Positions 26,581 through 34,421 of a stretch of DNA of 45,185 nucleotides are shown here, one piece after another. The position numbers were made by a program, and so were the translations under genes. The DNA comes from Candidatus Ornithospirochaeta stercoripullorum (GTDB lineage Bacteria > Spirochaetota > Spirochaetia > Sphaerochaetales > Sphaerochaetaceae). The number at the start of each line of letters is the position of its first letter. Position 1 is the stretch's first letter. The notes under the pieces were generated by a model, which did no database searches, was not told the DNA's origin, and was given only the letters and a program-made list of their open reading frames with translations. The stretch is from NCBI GenBank assembly GCA_017694595.1, contig JADIMT010000038.1, positions 1 to 45,185 of the forward strand, written 5' to 3'.

Positions 26581-26916
26581 TCAGATATGAAGATGATCAT
26601 CATATCTTTCAGAGAGAAGGCGGTGCATGAAGCCGTCTTCTTTTTTCAGCATCTTTGAACCTCTTGTAATCTTGCACAATGACAGTTTTCTGGCCTCAGC
26701 AATCTCTCTCTGAGGCTTTCCTTTATACAGATCATCCATCAGAAGCCATCTTGTAATAAGATCCTTGACTTCAGATGCTGTAAAAAGATCATCGAAAAGA
26801 GCTCTCATCTCCTCTTCTTCTGTAGTGGAACAGAATACATTGATAATATCCTGAAAAGCGCTCTGCTCTTCTTTTGCCATTTCCTCAGTTGTGTTGCTTT
26901 TCTTTGATCTACTCAT
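26581..26916 (-). CDS. TrpR/YerC-family transcriptional regulator
   Basis: A 111-residue DNA-binding protein. LFDDLFTASEVKDLITRWLL is followed by the helix-turn-helix GKPQREIAEARKLSLCKITRGSKML, the pattern of the Trp repressor superfamily (TrpR and YerC/YecD). No tryptophan gene is nearby, so ligand and target are unknown. It ends one base from the stop of the convergent helicase gene. Its promoter lies in the space after the cardiolipin synthase gene. Confidence 0.85.
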   Translation of the reverse strand: MSRSKKSNTTEEMAKEEQSAFQDIINVFCSTTEEEEMRALFDDLFTASEVKDLITRWLLMDDLYKGKPQREIAEARKLSLCKITRGSKMLKKEDGFMHRLLSERYDDHLHI

Positions 26917-26924
26917 ACTTAAGT

Positions 26925-26953
26925 AAGGTACAGGGCAAAGAGCTGGAGGTCAA
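26925..26953 (-). promoter_or_regulatory. leaderless promoter of the TrpR-like gene
   Basis: Minus strand TTGACC (26948-26953), 17-base spacer, TACCTT (26925-26930), 8 bases to the ATG at 26916. Confidence 0.5.
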
Positions 26954-26960
26954 GAAATAA

Positions 26961-28484
26961 TCAGAAAGCAGGGGAGAAGAGACGGAGGAAATACCTTATG
27001 AATCTTCGTATAGGACCATGCACTGTCACAGAAGCTTCGTCGACAGCAGCTGAAAGCTCGAATGTCTTCTCAAAGTCCTCCTTCACAGAATTTATGACAG
27101 AGGAAGATAAAAAGAGAACAGAAAGCTCGAAGTGCAAATAGAAGGAACGGTAATCAATATTAGTCGTTCCAACCACAGCAGCCTCATCATCTGCAATGAA
27201 TGTCTTGGAGTGCATAAATCCTGGCATGTATTCATAAATCTTCACACCAGCTTTCAGCAGCGGTATATAGTTTGAACGCGAAACTTCAAAAACTGTCTTC
27301 TTGTCTGGAATATGAGGTGTGATGATCCTCACATCCACTCCCGATTCTGCAGCAATCTTCAAAGCTCCCATCATCTGGTCATCTGGTACAAGATACGGCG
27401 TTGTTATCCAGACATAACGTTTTGCATTGGCAATTATCTGGATATAAACATCCTCTGCGGTACATCTATCATCAAACGGATTATCTCCAAATGGCTGTAT
27501 AAAGCCATCGGAGGAAGCAGAGGCAGTAGGGACAAAGCTCGCGAGGTTATCATTGCTATCCCACACTCCTGTCCACATCTCCAGAAACATATATGTGAAA
27601 TTCCATACAGCTGCACCCTTGAATTTCACAGCATTATCCTTCCAGTAGCCAAACCTGATCTCATCATTGGCATACTCATCAGCCAGATTGAGACCACCTG
27701 TATAACAGACATTGCCATCAATGTCGAAAATCTTCCTATGATCCCTGAAGTTAAGACGCGGATTTATATGCAACTTCACACGATTGAAAGCAACAGCTTT
27801 GATTCCATAGCTACAAAGCGTGTGGTCATATCGGTTGGGAACTGAGTTGATAGACCCCATATCATCATAGATAAGACGCACATCCACTCCTTCTTCAACC
27901 TTCTTCTTCAGCTCTTCAAGGATTCTGGACCACCATTTTCCTTCTCCGATTATAAAATACTCTATGAAGATAAATCTCTCAGCTTTTCTTATCTCTGAAA
28001 GCACATCCAGAAAGAATTCCTCATTGTAATAAAAATACGTGCACTCGGTATTTCCCCAGGCCGGCAATCCTGTTGTATTCTTTATGTAGCGAGATATATG
28101 GCTATACCCAGGCTCAGCGGAATCAAGCACTTTGTCAGCGCTTCTTTCGGGAAAGGATGACTCATCAGGCAGAGACTTCAAGAATTTCTGCATCTTCTTT
28201 CTTGAGAAATATCCCGGTTTTTTGTTTGCCATAAGTACGTAAAGCACACCACCAAATACAGGGATTATTCCAATCAGGAACATCCATACCAATTTATAGG
28301 CAGGCTTTTCCGATCTGGTAAAGACAGCGAAAAGCGAGATTATCGAGAGCATATAGAATGCAATGAAGAAACCCTTCTCATAGCTTGCCCAAAGCACTAT
28401 ATAAAGCAAAAACAGAAACTGTACAGCAATGAAAACAGCGAACCAGAACAAACGCCGAGTCAGAATGGAAAGTATCTTACGCAT
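26961..28484 (-). CDS. cls: Cardiolipin synthase (phospholipase D family)
   Basis: A 507-residue membrane enzyme joining phosphatidylglycerol units to cardiolipin. Two to three N-terminal helices (about residues 10-90) precede two HxKx4D catalytic motifs: HRKIFDID and HSKTFIAD, each followed by the GG/GT-N-x2-D/E run of the PLD family. Length and layout fit bacterial Cls. The ATG overlaps the end of queH by 8 bases, so the two are coupled. Confidence 0.93.
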   Translation of the reverse strand: MRKILSILTRRLFWFAVFIAVQFLFLLYIVLWASYEKGFFIAFYMLSIISLFAVFTRSEKPAYKLVWMFLIGIIPVFGGVLYVLMANKKPGYFSRKKMQKFLKSLPDESSFPERSADKVLDSAEPGYSHISRYIKNTTGLPAWGNTECTYFYYNEEFFLDVLSEIRKAERFIFIEYFIIGEGKWWSRILEELKKKVEEGVDVRLIYDDMGSINSVPNRYDHTLCSYGIKAVAFNRVKLHINPRLNFRDHRKIFDIDGNVCYTGGLNLADEYANDEIRFGYWKDNAVKFKGAAVWNFTYMFLEMWTGVWDSNDNLASFVPTASASSDGFIQPFGDNPFDDRCTAEDVYIQIIANAKRYVWITTPYLVPDDQMMGALKIAAESGVDVRIITPHIPDKKTVFEVSRSNYIPLLKAGVKIYEYMPGFMHSKTFIADDEAAVVGTTNIDYRSFYLHFELSVLFLSSSVINSVKEDFEKTFELSAAVDEASVTVHGPIRRFIRYFLRLFSPAF

Positions 28485-29010
28485 TGCTATCTCTTAATGA
28501 AAATTCACATCCGCACCACTGCTGTCTATACAGTCCAAGTTCTTTTGAAAGAACAATTGAACGATTGAAGCCATCTTTCTTCTTGAAGTCGATTTCCACG
28601 AAACCTGGGAAGTTATCACCTTCTGCGAAAATCTTCTTGCTGGACTTGAACCGTGAAACTGTCAGTGTCGTAGTGAACTCTTCGATTCCCAGTTCCTTCG
28701 CTTTACGATAAGCCCGTTCCAGATTGAAATGGAAGCAGATTGAACATCTCTCTCCATGTTCTTTATCACTCTCATGCCCCTTTACAGCCTCCAGCCACTC
28801 CTGATGATCCCAGCTATCAAGGATAACCGGAAGCGAGTAATGGGAAGCTACTATCAAAAGATTCTCATATCGTTTGATGAATTCCTCATGAGGGAATATA
28901 TTGCTGTCAGAAAAGAACAGCACAACCTCATATCCTTCTGCTAGAAGTCTTTCGATAGACGCTGTTGAGCACGGTCCACAACAGACATGGAGCAATATCC
29001 TCTTTCCCAT
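28477..29010 (-). CDS. queH: Epoxyqueuosine reductase QueH
   Basis: A 177-residue iron-sulfur enzyme that makes the last step to queuosine in tRNA, the non-B12 alternative to QueG. HVCCGPC near the N-terminus, GERCSICF in the middle and WCGCEFS near the end supply the conserved cysteines of the family (formerly DUF208). The start MGKRILLH is chosen because family proteins begin a few residues before LLHxCCGPC; an ATG at 29031 is also possible, and it too lacks a clear Shine-Dalgarno. First gene of a queH-cls pair. Confidence 0.9.
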   Translation of the reverse strand: MGKRILLHVCCGPCSTASIERLLAEGYEVVLFFSDSNIFPHEEFIKRYENLLIVASHYSLPVILDSWDHQEWLEAVKGHESDKEHGERCSICFHFNLERAYRKAKELGIEEFTTTLTVSRFKSSKKIFAEGDNFPGFVEIDFKKKDGFNRSIVLSKELGLYRQQWCGCEFSLRDSNA

Positions 29011-29070
29011 AAACAATGAGGATGCTAGCATAACGGTAAAGCTATCGCAACAAGGAAGGTTTATTATAAA

Positions 29071-30135
29071 ATGAAAGGGAAATATAGATACGTACCTGGA
29101 ACAATACTGCTTTGTCTCGCTCTTATCGGATTCATCACTGAGCAAATTCCTGGCTGGATGTCATTTCTTCTGCTAATCGCTTCCTGTATCCAGATGATTT
29201 ATGCTAGCCGTGGTACAGGCATCTATAACAAAGCAATTAAGCTAATCAACAAAGGCAACATGACAGAAGGCGTCGCACTGATGAAAAAAGCCCTTATTGC
29301 GGGACTTTCAGATTCTGATGCCGTAGTCGCTGCAGCGTTAGTATTGCAAAATGATGATGCTGAGCTGGCAAAAGAGACTCTGGAAAGACTGACAAAAGCT
29401 TCCGATGGGAAAATCGCGGGAAGCGCGCTCGCATACCTCTCCATGTACTATTGGATGCAACAGGATTACAGCCAAGCTATAGCTCTATGTGAGAAAGCAA
29501 AAGCAAACGGCTACTCTTCAAGGAATCTGCAAGTAAACCTTCTCACCTATTACCTAGCAGCAGGCAAGACAAAAGAATTCTCCGCTCTTGTCGATGAGAT
29601 TGGAACCAGTGGTGCCTCATCCCCTGCTATCGTAGATTTCATCGCTGTACGTGAAATGCTTCGTGGAGGCTGGCTACAAGCTGGCACATATCTCCAAGCG
29701 TTATGCAATGAAGCAACTCCTGCTTTTCCAGATCCCTATGTGCATTTTGCACAAGTCTATCTGCACTATGGTGACTTAGAGAAAGCCAGAGAAGCGTTGA
29801 AAAAAGCAGAAATCAAGGAATACGCAAAATACTCTGTCTACAAAAGAGAGATGGTCTCCGAAATGCTTAGGATCATATCAGATTCAAAGGAATGTGTACC
29901 ATTCACACAGGCTGCTAACAGAGACAACAAAGCTATAGTGAAGATTGCAAATGGACAGATTCCAGCATATACCCCAAGCGAGGAAGAATTCCTGCTCCCA
30001 GTCATTCCAGGATACCCCGCTGAGCCCGATTTCTCCGCTACTCTAAAACAAGAGGAGTCCCTGGACGATGAAAGAGAAATCTCAACAGACCTTACAGCGT
30101 CAGATGAGGAATGGCTGAAAAAGCATCATGAGTGA
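29071..30135 (+). CDS. TPR-repeat membrane protein, unknown function
   Basis: A 354-residue protein with two membrane helices at residues 8-45 and then a cytoplasmic or periplasmic part made of helical pairs of the TPR/Sel1 type (for example AIKLINKGNMTEGVALMKKAL, and the stretch around residues 225-250 with GDLEKAREALKKAE). The last 70 residues are acidic and probably disordered. Likely a scaffold for protein contacts; no specific partner can be named. Its end overlaps the patatin-barrel gene by 10 bases (convergent). GGAAGG lies 12 bases before the ATG. Confidence 0.75.
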   Translation: MKGKYRYVPGTILLCLALIGFITEQIPGWMSFLLLIASCIQMIYASRGTGIYNKAIKLINKGNMTEGVALMKKALIAGLSDSDAVVAAALVLQNDDAELAKETLERLTKASDGKIAGSALAYLSMYYWMQQDYSQAIALCEKAKANGYSSRNLQVNLLTYYLAAGKTKEFSALVDEIGTSGASSPAIVDFIAVREMLRGGWLQAGTYLQALCNEATPAFPDPYVHFAQVYLHYGDLEKAREALKKAEIKEYAKYSVYKREMVSEMLRIISDSKECVPFTQAANRDNKAIVKIANGQIPAYTPSEEEFLLPVIPGYPAEPDFSATLKQEESLDDEREISTDLTASDEEWLKKHHE

Positions 30136-32129
30136 AACTTCAGCGTAAATAGGAATGAAGACACGAAGCTATTAGCCAGCGAATCATATCCCAATCTTAT
30201 TCTCAGCGGAAGCTTTGTCAGACCAAGCATTGAGATTGCGATCTGGGCTTCAGCTCCCGTTGAGAACGATACAGCAGCATCGTGGAAGAGCACATCGCAA
30301 TACAAAGAGACTTCCATATCTTCGAATAGAAGGAACTCGCTTGCTGTCGGCGTCTGTGGAAAATCATAGCCAATGCTGAAACTGAGAATGGTATTATGGT
30401 AATCGGATAGACGGGCATATCCACTGCCTGTCCCCAATGCTGTGCTAGTATATCCATCGGACAGGAAGAGCGGAACATCACCTTTTCCATCAATAGCTAT
30501 ACGGGAAAAAACACCAAGATCGGCAAACCACTGTGTTGCTACAGGTACTCTGAAACGTGTAGAAGCGGATAGCTCAAGATAATTATGCATTGACCAGAAA
30601 GCAGTATCATCGGAAGTAAGAAGATAGCCCAGTGTCGCATAGATATCAAAATACCAGATAGAGTATGAACCATCAGCTACAAGCGAGAATGTCATAGCCG
30701 TATTGTTCTGGGCAAATCCAGTACTAAGCTCTAAAGCTTGCTTGAGCCTGAGATCATACAAATCCCTACTATGCATTATGACCCAGTCAAATCCCTGCCT
30801 AAGATAGACATTCGGAATGTACCAAGGGTCATGGCAAAGTGTTACTGACATATCAAGAGTCAGGCGAAGCATATCCAGTGGATAGTACCTGAAGAAACCA
30901 CCTACAAGTGGATAAGCCGCTGCGACAGCATGTGTAGAGAGATCGAAAGCAACTCCAACGTCAGCACCCGTCTCAATTCCGTCCTTCCTGAATTCATATT
31001 CCAGCGTCAGGTCAGCAGTATCATTCAGATAGCTTCTATACTTGCCGCCCTGATCGGAATCGAAGGAGAATGTAAGGCTCTGCTGTACAGAAGCCGCATC
31101 GATACGGTTGAAATACTCAAGATCACGGATAGCTGACTCGATTTTATGATCAAGCTGTGCCCTTTTTGAAACAAGGTTATCAGCAAGTCCTGAATGATAC
31201 ACGTCCTGAAGTTCTTCGCTATGTTCTGCTGCACTTCTGTATCCAATACTCTTCATCAAATCAGCCTTACCGAAATCCATGAATGAGAAATCCTCGACCG
31301 CACAGCGAATCCAGATAAAATTCTCATATTTCTTCAGCGCGTCCGCAGTCTTCTGGCTTTTTCCGATATCAAAAGAAGTGTTCAGAACTGTTATTGCATC
31401 TTTCAAGTTCACATCTGCCGCATTGTAGAACGATGTAGAAACTATAACTGTGTCCGTATACTCATACGCAGCCTCCAGCGGCAACAAAGAGATAACTCCT
31501 CCATCTATGAGAAGATGTCCCTTATATTCCCTAGGAGGAAAATAGAAAGGAAGCGCGAAAGATGCTAGAAGTACATCTGTAAAATCACCTTCCGTGATTC
31601 TCACCTCACGCTTAGTGACTAAATCATCACAGACAACCATAACAGGAATGTCCAAGTCTTCAAGCCGTGTGTCAGGTCCAACGATTGCCTCAACCAGCGC
31701 TTCAAGACCTGAAGGAAGAATCATTCCACCCTCCAGCGGAAGTGTTAGACTGAAAAGAGTGGAAAGGTCTGATGATATCAGAAGTTCAATAATCTGGTCA
31801 GGAGTCAAACCCGCTGCATACAGCATTGCAATAATCGATCCCATAGAGTTCGAGATGATGAAATCAGGAACTATGCCATTCTCTTCCAGATACTCAAGCA
31901 CACCCAGATGAGAAAGCGCCCTTGCGGAACCTCCAGTAAGGACAAGCCCTATCGGATCCCGGCTTCCACCTGTTTTTTCCAATATCCTTTCTCTAAAGCC
32001 TTCATCACCATAAGTAATGGGTATATCTGAAACGATTACATCCGCACCGAGTCCGGGGACATCGGAAGCCGCAACTGAAAAAGCAAATAGAATAGAGGCA
32101 AAAATAACTGTAAACAAGCGCCTGAGCAT
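30126..32129 (-). CDS. Secreted patatin-like protein with C-terminal outer-membrane beta barrel
   Basis: A 667-residue protein. A signal peptide (about residues 1-21) leads to a patatin domain (about 35-270) and a C-terminal region (about 350-667) of alternating amphipathic strands typical of an outer-membrane barrel, so the lipase domain would be periplasmic or surface-exposed, as in the PlpD type Vd group. Catalytic Ser sits in ISNSMGS and Asp in LIDGGVISLLP. The nucleophile elbow is S-N-S-M-G instead of G-x-S-x-G, and the oxyanion motif is GGSARA instead of GGGARG, so activity may be altered. The start at 32129 fits the promoter and signal peptide; the ATG at 32165 would add 12 residues before it. 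Confidence 0.85.
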   Translation of the reverse strand: MLRRLFTVIFASILFAFSVAASDVPGLGADVIVSDIPITYGDEGFRERILEKTGGSRDPIGLVLTGGSARALSHLGVLEYLEENGIVPDFIISNSMGSIIAMLYAAGLTPDQIIELLISSDLSTLFSLTLPLEGGMILPSGLEALVEAIVGPDTRLEDLDIPVMVVCDDLVTKREVRITEGDFTDVLLASFALPFYFPPREYKGHLLIDGGVISLLPLEAAYEYTDTVIVSTSFYNAADVNLKDAITVLNTSFDIGKSQKTADALKKYENFIWIRCAVEDFSFMDFGKADLMKSIGYRSAAEHSEELQDVYHSGLADNLVSKRAQLDHKIESAIRDLEYFNRIDAASVQQSLTFSFDSDQGGKYRSYLNDTADLTLEYEFRKDGIETGADVGVAFDLSTHAVAAAYPLVGGFFRYYPLDMLRLTLDMSVTLCHDPWYIPNVYLRQGFDWVIMHSRDLYDLRLKQALELSTGFAQNNTAMTFSLVADGSYSIWYFDIYATLGYLLTSDDTAFWSMHNYLELSASTRFRVPVATQWFADLGVFSRIAIDGKGDVPLFLSDGYTSTALGTGSGYARLSDYHNTILSFSIGYDFPQTPTASEFLLFEDMEVSLYCDVLFHDAAVSFSTGAEAQIAISMLGLTKLPLRIRLGYDSLANSFVSSFLFTLKFHS

Positions 32130-32135
32130 GGTTAT

Positions 32136-32165
32136 ACAATACTCTGAAGTTGATTGAAAACTCAA
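32136..32165 (-). promoter_or_regulatory. leaderless promoter of the patatin-barrel gene
   Basis: Minus strand TTGAGT (32160-32165), 18-base spacer, TATTGT (32136-32141), 6 bases to the ATG at 32129. Confidence 0.5.
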
Positions 32166-32172
32166 TATTCTC

Positions 32173-32202
32173 TTGCGCTTGAATATACTATTCTGCTAAT
32201 AT
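32173..32202 (+). promoter_or_regulatory. promoter of tRNA-Leu (CAA)
   Basis: TTGCGC (32173-32178), 18-base spacer, TAATAT (32197-32202), 11 bases before the mature tRNA. Confidence 0.45.
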
Positions 32203-32213
32203 TCGATAGAAAT

Positions 32214-32295
32214 GCTGGTATGGTGAAATTGGTAGACACAGCAGACTCAAAATCTGCCGGGTTCGCCCTTGCCAGTTCGAGTCTGGCTACCAGCA
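32214..32295 (+). tRNA. tRNA-Leu (CAA)
   Basis: Acceptor GCTGGTA/TACCAGC, anticodon loop CTCAAAA with CAA, long extra arm and T-loop AGTTCGAGTCT. CCA is not encoded. Confidence 0.95.
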
Positions 32296-32300
32296 ACTGA

Positions 32301-32344
32301 ATCAGGTATTTATTTCGAGATGTAATAAATACTTGATTTTTTTA
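32301..32344 (+). terminator. terminator of tRNA-Leu (CAA)
   Basis: A 14-bp, nearly perfect stem ATCAGGTATTTATT/AATAAATACTTGAT with a 9-base loop, ending in seven T. The following stretch to 32528 shows no gene. Confidence 0.85.
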
Positions 32345-32528
32345 TAAATATTGCCGCAGAAAAAACCAGACAGGCTTGTCCTGAATGTCGTTGAAGTGTC
32401 TCATAATATCATTCCCGCATCTAATTCAGAATCACAAGAGGCCTTTATAGCGGCATAGTGAATCTTAACCAGACATAATTTAAAGTAGTAAAAGCCAGCT
32501 ATTTCCGCAAATTAGTCAGAATATGCTT

Positions 32529-32557
32529 TTTACAATCACCTCTTGCTTATGTAACGT
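32529..32557 (+). promoter_or_regulatory. leaderless promoter of the hemolysin-III gene
   Basis: TTTACA (32529-32534), 17-base spacer, TAACGT (32552-32557), 6 bases to the ATG at 32564. Confidence 0.5.
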
Positions 32558-32563
32558 GAATGC

Positions 32564-33226
32564 ATGGGAACATGGATTTCAGAAAACATCACACTACCAC
32601 TTGCCGTCACAATCTCAGAAGAGAAGGAGAATGCCATCTCACACTTCATCGGACTTATCCTTGCTCTTCCTGGCGTGTTGCTAACAGTACTCTCATCATC
32701 ACCTGAGGGTCATCCATATGCAAAAGCTGGCATGATCATATTCGCCATCACAAATGTCATTCTCTATGCTTCTTCCACGCTTTATCATTATCTGAAGCCC
32801 GGAACGCTGAAGAAATTCTTCAGAGTCATGGATCACTCCAGCATCTATATTCTCATTGCTGGTTCCTATACACCGATTCTCTTATATATCGGATCACCTG
32901 TCACAAAATGGTATGCAGTTGGCATCTGGGCTGTAACTGTTCTTGGCATCTTCCTTACAATACGCTTCTGGGGAAAGTTCTATGCCATCCATGTAGCGCT
33001 GTATGTAATCATGGGCTGGTCAGTGTTATCAATCTACAATAGTGTCTTCCCCTTCATTCCCGATGGGCTTTTCCCATATGTCCTCAGTGGAGGTCTAGTC
33101 TATACATCGGGACTATTCTTCTACGCAGTGAAGAGAATACCCCATCATCATCTTCTCTGGCATATATTCGTACTTGCAGGAAGCGTGCTATTCTTTATCG
33201 GCTACTATCTCACACTTCTTGCCTGA
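32564..33226 (+). CDS. Hemolysin III/PAQR-family membrane protein
   Basis: A 220-residue, seven-helix protein of the YqfA/HlyIII branch of the PAQR superfamily. Conserved residues are visible: EKENAISHFIG at the first helix, SSTLYH, FRVMDHSSIYILIAGSYTP, and the C-terminal HHHLLWHIFVLAGS with the histidines that bind zinc in this family. The superfamily includes ceramidase-like hydrolases; the bacterial function is not settled, and the name hemolysin should not be taken literally. Confidence 0.88.
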   Translation: MGTWISENITLPLAVTISEEKENAISHFIGLILALPGVLLTVLSSSPEGHPYAKAGMIIFAITNVILYASSTLYHYLKPGTLKKFFRVMDHSSIYILIAGSYTPILLYIGSPVTKWYAVGIWAVTVLGIFLTIRFWGKFYAIHVALYVIMGWSVLSIYNSVFPFIPDGLFPYVLSGGLVYTSGLFFYAVKRIPHHHLLWHIFVLAGSVLFFIGYYLTLLA

Positions 33227-33254
33227 ACCTCACGCTAAGTGTGAATATTACTAT

Positions 33255-33719
33255 ATGAAAACCAATGCAATGAGAATCCTGGAAAGCCTCTCCATCTCTT
33301 ATACAGTCCATACATACGAATGGGATGAAGAGCACTTGGATGCATTACACGCTTCAGAAGCCGCTGGCCTGGATAAGGAGTGCGTATATAAAACAATTGT
33401 CATGATGAATAGCGACAAAGAGCTATTCGTCTTCTGCCTTCCTGCAGAATTCTCTGTCTCGCTCAAAAAAGCCAGAGCTGTCACAAACAGCAAGGACATC
33501 GATCTGCTGCCATTATCAGAATTGCAGAAATACACAGGATATATCCGCGGAGGCTGCTCCCCTCTCGGCATGAAGAAGCATTATCCGACATTCATCTCCG
33601 AACTAGCTGAGCTGGAAGAGACAATCTATGTCAGTGCAGGACAGAGAGGTATGCAGCTATCGCTCAAGCCAGATGATTTGCTCAAAGCCACCAATGGCAC
33701 TTATGCGGATTTCATCTGA
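33255..33719 (+). CDS. ybaK: YbaK/EbsC-family Cys-tRNA(Pro) deacylase
   Basis: A 154-residue editing protein that removes cysteine from mischarged tRNA-Pro. The family blocks VYKTIVM, KKARAVTNSKDIDLLPLSELQKYTGYIRGGCSPLGMKKH and QRGMQLSLKPDDLLKAT are all present, with the conserved Lys of KT and KKA. The start at 33255 matches the usual family N-terminus; the ATG at 33174 lies inside the upstream gene. Its end overlaps the nitroreductase gene by 8 bases. Confidence 0.9.
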   Translation: MKTNAMRILESLSISYTVHTYEWDEEHLDALHASEAAGLDKECVYKTIVMMNSDKELFVFCLPAEFSVSLKKARAVTNSKDIDLLPLSELQKYTGYIRGGCSPLGMKKHYPTFISELAELEETIYVSAGQRGMQLSLKPDDLLKATNGTYADFI

Positions 33720-34233
33720 CAAAGTAGACTCTTCCTGGTTTTCTATCACTGGCTTTCTTTGGTAAATCTTCAGCATAGCCAAGAATGCAATGTCCTATGC
33801 CGATATAATCTCCAGAGATTCCCCACGAAGCAAGCATAGCCTTGCCTTCTGCTGTTTCGAATTCCTCATAAGCCCTATTGATCCAGCAAGAACCAAGGCC
33901 CAGCGAATGCGCAGCATTCATCATATTCCCTAAAGCCAAGCTTCCATCCTGTATTGCATTCCTGTTTTCTCTGGCACACAGCACAATAATCACAGTCGGG
34001 GCACCATAAAATGGATCCTTATCGCTATGCATGATTCTTGCATTCAGTGCGCTTAACTTCGCAATGTCATCTTTATTCTGCAATACAATGAAGATGGGGC
34101 TCTGCCTATCCATAGCGGAAGGAGCATAGAGAGCAGCTTCAAGTATTGCATTCAAATCGCTGTCAGAAATCTGTTTGTTGCTGAATAGTCTGGAACTTCT
34201 TCTTTCAATAAGATTCTTGATAACATCTGTCAT
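33712..34233 (-). CDS. Nitroreductase-family flavoprotein
   Basis: A 173-residue FMN-dependent oxidoreductase. The N-terminal IERRSSRLFSNKQISDSDLNAILEAALYAPSA is the hallmark FMN-phosphate binding segment, and GLGSCWINR and GIGHCILGYAED match the second binding part. Substrate is unknown. The gene is transcribed from a leaderless extended -10 promoter just past the terminator of tRNA-Pro. Confidence 0.9.
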   Translation of the reverse strand: MTDVIKNLIERRSSRLFSNKQISDSDLNAILEAALYAPSAMDRQSPIFIVLQNKDDIAKLSALNARIMHSDKDPFYGAPTVIIVLCARENRNAIQDGSLALGNMMNAAHSLGLGSCWINRAYEEFETAEGKAMLASWGISGDYIGIGHCILGYAEDLPKKASDRKPGRVYFVR

Positions 34234-34239
34234 AAAGCG

Positions 34240-34248
34240 ATTGTATCA
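34240..34248 (-). promoter_or_regulatory. extended -10 promoter of the nitroreductase gene (leaderless)
   Basis: Minus strand TGATACAAT, with TACAAT at 34240-34245 ending 6 bases before the ATG at 34233. It touches the T-tract of the tRNA-Pro terminator. Confidence 0.5.
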
Positions 34249-34249
34249 T

Positions 34250-34272
34250 AAAAAAAGAATCCTGACGGATTC
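34250..34272 (-). terminator. terminator of tRNA-Pro
   Basis: Minus-strand stem GAATCC/GGATTC with a 4-base loop, then seven T. Confidence 0.8.
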
Positions 34273-34278
34273 CCTTAA

Positions 34279-34351
34279 TCGGGCAGAGAGGATTTGAACC
34301 TCCGACCCCTTGGTCCCGAACCAAGTGCGCTAGCCCCTGCGCTACTACCCG
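34279..34351 (-). tRNA. tRNA-Pro (CGG)
   Basis: Acceptor CGGGTAG/CTGCCCG, anticodon loop TTCGGGA with CGG, and T-loop GGTTCAAATCC. CCA is not encoded. Confidence 0.94.
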
Positions 34352-34386
34352 TAAAACACGGGAGATTATAAACACTTGAAACAGCC

Positions 34387-34415
34387 TTGTCCACACTAAG
34401 AGGAAAGAATATCAT
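34387..34415 (+). promoter_or_regulatory. leaderless promoter of the RluA-family gene
   Basis: TTGTCC (34387-34392), 17-base spacer, TATCAT (34410-34415), 6 bases to the ATG at 34422. Confidence 0.55.
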
Positions 34416-34421
34416 CTCATT

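Noticed and set aside
32345-32528. Intergenic space between tRNA-Leu and the hemolysin-III gene as possible small RNA
   Set aside because: I found no promoter-terminator pair or stable structure beyond the tRNA terminator.
34205-34396. 63-codon minus-strand ORF over tRNA-Pro
   Set aside because: It is translated tRNA sequence plus the terminator, not a gene.
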